DNA of 6,450 bases from RSA11 sp036564135 (GTDB lineage: Bacteria > Actinomycetota > Thermoleophilia > Solirubrobacterales > 70-9): positions 1-6,450 of the forward strand of contig DATCLC010000011.1 in NCBI GenBank assembly GCA_036564135.1, written 5' to 3'. The translations under genes and the position numbers were made by a program. This document shows positions 6,401 to 6,450 of this stretch, piece after piece. The notes under the pieces were generated by a model that saw nothing but the letters and a program-made list of their open reading frames with translations, had not been told where the DNA came from and did no database searches. Every line of letters begins with the position of its first letter. Within the stretch, counting starts at the first letter, position 1.

Positions 6401-6450
6401 CGAGTACCGCTCGGCCGATGTCGCGGGCAACGTCGAGGAGGCAAAGCAGA
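315..6450 (+). CDS. Giant secreted multimodular carbohydrate-active protein: BNR_4 propeller and GH43 propeller in one chain (3' end outside window)
   Basis: One continuous frame of 2045 codons has no stop before the window edge. TTG 315 is chosen because of the GGAGGGG site upstream; GTG 294 would add seven residues. Residue numbers here count from TTG 315. Domain order: signal peptide 1-32; BNR_4 propeller about 53-503; F5/8 type C-like 531-675; acidic linker 676-683; Ig-like 684-771; concanavalin-type DUF1349/GH43_C2-like 774-1001; LamG-like 1008-1215; atrophied bacterial Ig 1218-1309; GH43 1315-1627; Ig-like 1632-1718; second concanavalin-type 1720-1949; OmpL47/Ig-like from 1950 and cut by the edge. 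The protein should act outside the cell on polysaccharide, with two catalytic-type propellers and several glycan-binding or spacer modules. No frameshift is apparent: every domain reads in the same frame. Exact substrate and any C-terminal anchor are unknown. Domain families are recognised by motif, not by a search. Confidence 0.93.
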   Translation, partial: MTVKGALAALATVAGAALAVFAMALAGPVAQAGALDVQRLEDRILDPAAHARITYENTVNVASYQQDGILTYKGWQYAAWYRNDGPGAAQASAVIARRELPDGEWEAARLDHPLWSNDSHNTIALGVTPSDGRLHVAFPTHDNPVRYTRTIPGVLDDPEEYEWSSRLFDRIHVLFPGAETAPQTFTYPQFENTGGKTLLTWRDGITNDGRQALLQYNDDPAGTWTFLGRFTHNAGGTYDGGFGNSSTRYGYIHGFTADPGSGNLAVALSWREQNSAWCNQSNGVGNHDLGYTVSEDGGRTWLNNDGDVVARTTLGHTGGTITPFTDGIVVEPIGINKGLINQEAQAFDSQGRLHVMTSRVPDADIVGNCVSDFYPERAAKATPFHHWRDADGTWHTMQLPFRSGSAGRTKIAFDAQDNAYVVLPDARIVAATAASDWTDWHVVFSDPEVSAVSELIVDRQRVRSEGILTVAYQEPPSNVAICRGSSSSSACASAFRVASFALGSDGPDAPREDDAEPAARPFEGFADDEANLALNRQGTGAPQLSASSSQAQYPPARANDGNVETFWVSAGTQAGQGPRPDAPVLLTADLGEAADLGEVTVVPRVNYGPRSFSVEVSQDGSSWEEVASVPHAFNAETTVRFETVAARYVRLRITDAWNTAQPPSNVQVAELIVRGRDDDADDEPPAVDYELEGTIAPSGAYVNRAVLALSASDAGSGVAAIEYRVGAGEWKEYKGKLRFAEAGSYTVHFRARDYSGNVSAEETVEFEVTVNETCTPLRSDEFDGAQLDTGRWSFRHPTTPANGAGAPRVEDGALVLPLGSYSLDLDRPGPVTLLGQPLPPGDFTVEAKFTAPGLNTSGGTSAYAQVGFKLFQGDDNWIKVTQTRNADGGATATTYFEMAHESNSSNRTLGPRVGLAAAVANLPTWWLRVQREGDVVTAAYSLTDPDSPQGANWVDLGLAPDIDQVMPPGNGPRYLALYAGNGNTEARVDYVRFVGEEVTGCDEAADGLVLHYKLDEASGNVAHDSSPTGRDATVEGGAAWEGGEGLGFTGSNHVRMPNDVLAGVEEITVAFDVWIDPTLTPNYFFFNFGNAASGQCNGCLFVSDGAGSSNFRGAITPDNWQGERGPTRSGPLPRATWTHVAFTISGSEGRLYADGEEVAAANDITLKPSEIGGGQTSANYIGRSPYSADKLFVGRIKDFRVYDRALSEAEIAALAAPEELSEQEKAEAAAERLVVHDIEDVRGNLHLPTEGEYGASVSWESSDPEVIREDGIVSRPANGDGDVTVTLTATVTVGEATVTREFQALVRELPPPAPYAGYLFSYFTGEGTANGEQIYFALSNGNDPLRWHELNDGQPVLTSDLGTKGLRDPFIIRSPEGDKFFLIATDLRMFGSNNWDAAQRTGSRSIMVWESTDLVNWTDQRLVRVAPDTAGNTWAPEAYYDPQLGEYVVFWASSIYGEDNPGHTGPLPHNRMLYATTRDFHTFSEPQVWYDPGYAVIDSTVIEHDGTFYRYTKDERNRGGSAPCGKYIFAERASSLLGNYQFITECIGQGSISQGEGPTVFKSNTEERWYMFIDEFGGRGYVPFQTTDLESGNWSMVANYDLPASPRHGTVLPITQAEWTRVQEAYGEEVQPPAVDASLLGGTWQGKYVNEARLRLAASSPIGIQSIEYRVGEGDWQAYDGELVFDEPGDYRVEYRATDALGQTGPVGEVSFTVVARSGCVPELSDEFDGAALDTGRWSFRHPTTPAVGAGAPSVSGGSLNLPLGAYSVDLARPGPIGFIGRPLPEGDFTVTAKISAPGLNTDNGGQGSQYAQVGLKLFQDDDNWVKLAHNRNADTAGAGSRPTYFELAYENNGQRTLGNRAGNGNGNLPTWWFQLTRQGSSITARYSLSDPDGPGGANWVELTANPMPSFSAIFDPADGPVYIGPYGGNGSITAAFDYIRFEPDELDCPDNVAPATAAQLDPAQPGPGGTYTGPVTVRLTAADEPGGSGVAYTEYRVDGGEWVQLENTEGDEPFASSATFTEPGSYVVEYRSADVAGNVEEAKQ
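471..1823 (+). other. BNR_4-type seven-bladed beta-propeller domain (residues ~53-503), possible polysaccharide lyase or related glycan-active enzyme
   Basis: The domain opens with the family-typical stretch Val-Ala-Ser-Tyr-Gln-Gln-Asp-Gly, then Gln-Tyr-Ala-Ala-Trp-Tyr. It continues with Asp-Ser-His-Asn (His120), a Thr-His-Asp (His141), Thr-Tyr-Pro-Gln-Phe (Tyr187) and Thr-Trp-Arg-Asp-Gly (Arg202). An Asp-box-like Ser-Glu-Asp-Gly-Gly-Arg-Thr-Trp lies at 294-301, Gly-Leu-Ile-Asn-Gln-Glu at 338-343, and a late Asp-Gly-Thr-Trp. These are hallmarks of the BNR repeat-containing family (Pfam BNR_4). From established knowledge, this fold includes ulvan lyases (PL24, PL25), a rhamnose-glucuronate lyase (PL42) and GH145. 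The order and approximate spacing of the His, His, Tyr and Arg residues resemble the lyase active site as I remember it. Activity is inferred; a non-catalytic or hydrolase role remains possible. Confidence 0.8.
1905..2339 (+). other. F5/8 type C (discoidin, CBM32-like) domain (residues ~531-675)
   Basis: The segment starts Asn-Leu-Ala-Leu-Asn, then Pro-Ala-Arg-Ala-Asn-Asp-Gly-Asn with Phe-Trp, a variant of the typical 'ANDGN...W' entry loop. It continues with a Leu-Gly-Glu strand, Phe-Ser-Val-Glu-Val-Ser-Gln-Asp-Gly-Ser-Ser-Trp, and the closing Arg-Tyr-Val-Arg-Leu-Arg-Ile plus Val-Ala-Glu-Leu strands. This is the standard order of a discoidin-fold carbohydrate-binding module of about 145 residues. 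It probably helps hold the upstream propeller on its glycan. An acidic Asp-rich linker follows at residues 676-683. Confidence 0.82.
2364..2627 (+). other. Ig-like domain, OmpL47 type, copy 1 (residues ~684-771)
   Basis: The segment begins Pro-Pro-Ala-Val-Asp and contains Gly-Ser-Gly-Val, Ile-Glu-Tyr-Arg-Val-Gly, a short Gly-Glu-Trp turn, then Gly-Ser-Tyr-Thr-Val-His-Phe-Arg-Ala-Arg-Asp and Gly-Asn-Val-Ser. This is the OmpL47-like/Ig-like pattern (x-YRV-G-x-W ... G-x-V-x-RA-x-D-x-GN) common as a spacer in exported actinobacterial enzymes. It is homologous to residues 1632-1718 and 1950-2045. Confidence 0.75.
2634..3317 (+). other. Concanavalin-type domain, DUF1349/GH43_C2-like, copy 1 (residues 774-1001)
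   Basis: The domain opens Ser-Asp-Glu-Phe-Asp-Gly then Leu-Asp-Thr-Gly-Arg-Trp-Ser-Phe. Its core has Gly-Asp-Phe-Thr-Val-Glu-Ala-Lys, Tyr-Ala-Gln-Val-Gly-Phe-Lys-Leu-Phe, Asp-Asp-Asn-Trp-Ile-Lys and a closing Val-Asp-Tyr-Val-Arg-Phe. These are signatures of the beta-sandwich often found C-terminal to GH43 xylosidases and in DUF1349 proteins. Here it follows the BNR_4 half rather than a GH43 domain. Cys774 and Cys1001 bracket it and could form a disulphide closing the fold. Likely accessory or glycan-binding. Confidence 0.78.
3336..3959 (+). other. LamG-like concanavalin domain (residues ~1008-1215)
   Basis: It begins Leu-Val-Leu-His-Tyr-Lys-Leu-Asp-Glu, then Asp-Ser-Ser-Pro and Arg-Asp-Ala-Thr-Val. 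Later come Trp-Thr-His-Val-Ala-Phe-Thr, Arg-Leu-Tyr-Ala-Asp-Gly, Asn-Tyr-Ile-Gly-Arg-Ser, and the diagnostic ending Phe-Val-Gly-Arg-Ile-Lys-Asp-Phe-Arg-Val-Tyr-Asp-Arg-Ala-Leu-Ser. This matches the laminin G_3 family that often precedes GH43 in bacteria. A Cys-Asn-Gly-Cys pair (1096, 1099) in the middle is an odd detail. Probable glycan binding. Confidence 0.88.
3966..4241 (+). other. Atrophied bacterial Ig-like domain linking LamG and GH43 (residues ~1218-1309)
   Basis: An alpha-helical start rich in Glu/Ala (Leu-Ser-Glu-Gln-Glu-Lys-Ala-Glu-Ala) precedes Asp-Val-Arg-Gly-Asn-Leu-His-Leu-Pro. Then come Val-Ser-Trp-Glu-Ser-Ser-Asp-Pro-Glu-Val-Ile, Gly-Ile-Val-Ser-Arg-Pro and a run of Thr/Val strands. 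This is the pattern of the atrophied bacterial Ig domain (aBig_2) that commonly sits directly before GH43 domains in secreted enzymes. Its role is probably structural. Confidence 0.8.
4257..5195 (+). other. Glycoside hydrolase family 43 five-bladed propeller (residues ~1315-1627)
   Basis: Motifs in order: Tyr-Leu-Phe-Ser-Tyr-Phe-Thr-Gly, Gln-Ile-Tyr-Phe-Ala-Leu-Ser, Arg-Asp-Pro-Phe-Ile-Ile, Phe-Leu-Ile-Ala-Thr-Asp-Leu, Val-Trp-Glu-Ser-Thr-Asp-Leu-Val-Asn-Trp, Thr-Trp-Ala-Pro-Glu, Val-Ile-Asp-Ser-Thr, Gly-Glu-Gly-Pro-Thr-Val-Phe-Lys and Arg-His-Gly-Thr-Val. The predicted triad is Asp1368 (base), Asp1498 (pKa modulator) and Glu1556 (acid), with spacings of 130 and 58 that fit GH43; His1608 fits the conserved late histidine. 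GH43 enzymes are inverting and usually remove arabinofuranose, xylose or galactofuranose. The opening motif recalls the Bt3655-like group (possibly subfamily 34), but I cannot assign the subfamily or substrate. The domain looks complete and active. Confidence 0.9.
5208..5468 (+). other. Ig-like domain, OmpL47 type, copy 2 (residues ~1632-1718)
   Basis: It begins with the same Pro-Pro-Ala-Val-Asp as copy 1 and shares Tyr-Val-Asn, Ile-Glu-Tyr-Arg-Val-Gly, the Gly-Asp-Trp turn, and Pro-Gly-Asp-Tyr-Arg-Val-Glu-Tyr-Arg-Ala-Thr-Asp. The Gly-Asn of the usual 'AGN' ending is replaced by Gly-Gln. It acts as a spacer between GH43 and the second concanavalin-type domain. Confidence 0.75.
5472..6161 (+). 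other. Concanavalin-type domain, DUF1349/GH43_C2-like, copy 2 (residues 1720-1949)
   Basis: It repeats the copy 1 signatures: Ser-Asp-Glu-Phe-Asp-Gly, Leu-Asp-Thr-Gly-Arg-Trp-Ser-Phe-Arg-His-Pro-Thr-Thr-Pro, Gly-Asp-Phe-Thr-Val, Tyr-Ala-Gln-Val-Gly-Leu-Lys-Leu-Phe, Asp-Asp-Asn-Trp-Val-Lys, Asn-Leu-Pro-Thr-Trp-Trp, and Phe-Asp-Tyr-Ile-Arg-Phe. It is bracketed by Cys1720 and Cys1949. Lying C-terminal to GH43, it is in the classic position for GH43_C2, where such domains can complete the active-site cleft, but the Ig-like domain inserted between makes a purely accessory role more likely here. Confidence 0.8.
6162..6450 (+). other. OmpL47/Ig-like domain, third copy, cut by window edge (residues 1950-2045 visible)
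   Basis: It starts Pro-Asp-Asn-Val-Ala-Pro and has Gly-Gly-Thr-Tyr-Thr-Gly-Pro-Val-Thr-Val, Gly-Ser-Gly-Val-Ala-Tyr-Thr-Glu-Tyr-Arg-Val-Asp-Gly-Gly-Glu-Trp, and Gly-Ser-Tyr-Val-Val-Glu-Tyr-Arg-Ser-Ala-Asp-Val-Ala-Gly-Asn-Val-Glu. This is the most canonical OmpL47-type copy in the protein. The frame is open at the edge, and such domains usually come in series, so further repeats or another module probably follow. Confidence 0.8.

Overview
The window reads as high-GC (about 70% by eye) actinobacterial-type DNA carrying secreted carbohydrate-active proteins. The codon third positions are almost all G or C. The Ig-like tail of the upstream protein and the OmpL47-like repeats resemble those of large secreted proteins from soil Actinobacteria, possibly Thermoleophilia/Solirubrobacterales. 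That placement is an inference from protein style, not from a marker gene.

Layout: (1) Bases 1-258 hold the C-terminal end of an upstream plus-strand gene that finishes in a bacterial Ig-like domain. (2) A 56-base gap follows, containing a strong ribosome binding site but no convincing terminator. (3) From 315 to the right edge runs one uninterrupted reading frame of at least 2045 codons, still open at base 6450. It is the dominant feature, yet it is easy to miss because it has no stop inside the window and because long antisense frames mirror it.

The giant protein is exported (Sec-type signal peptide) and modular. In order it has: a BNR_4-type beta-propeller resembling polysaccharide lyases and related glycan-active propellers; an F5/8 type C (discoidin/CBM32-like) domain; an Ig-like domain; a DUF1349/GH43_C2-like concanavalin-type domain; a LamG-like concanavalin domain; an atrophied bacterial Ig domain; a GH43 five-bladed propeller with an apparently intact catalytic triad; a second Ig plus concanavalin cassette that is a clear duplicate of the first; and the start of another OmpL47/Ig-like domain.

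The main point of interest is that two different propeller enzymes, a possible lyase/rhamnosidase-like propeller and a GH43 arabinofuranosidase/xylosidase/galactofuranosidase-like propeller, sit in one secreted polypeptide, each followed by the same accessory cassette. The simplest reading is a multifunctional extracellular enzyme attacking a branched plant or microbial polysaccharide, with arabinogalactan-like glycans as one candidate. Substrate and activity are inferred, not shown. No RNA genes, mobile elements, CRISPR arrays or tRNAs were seen.
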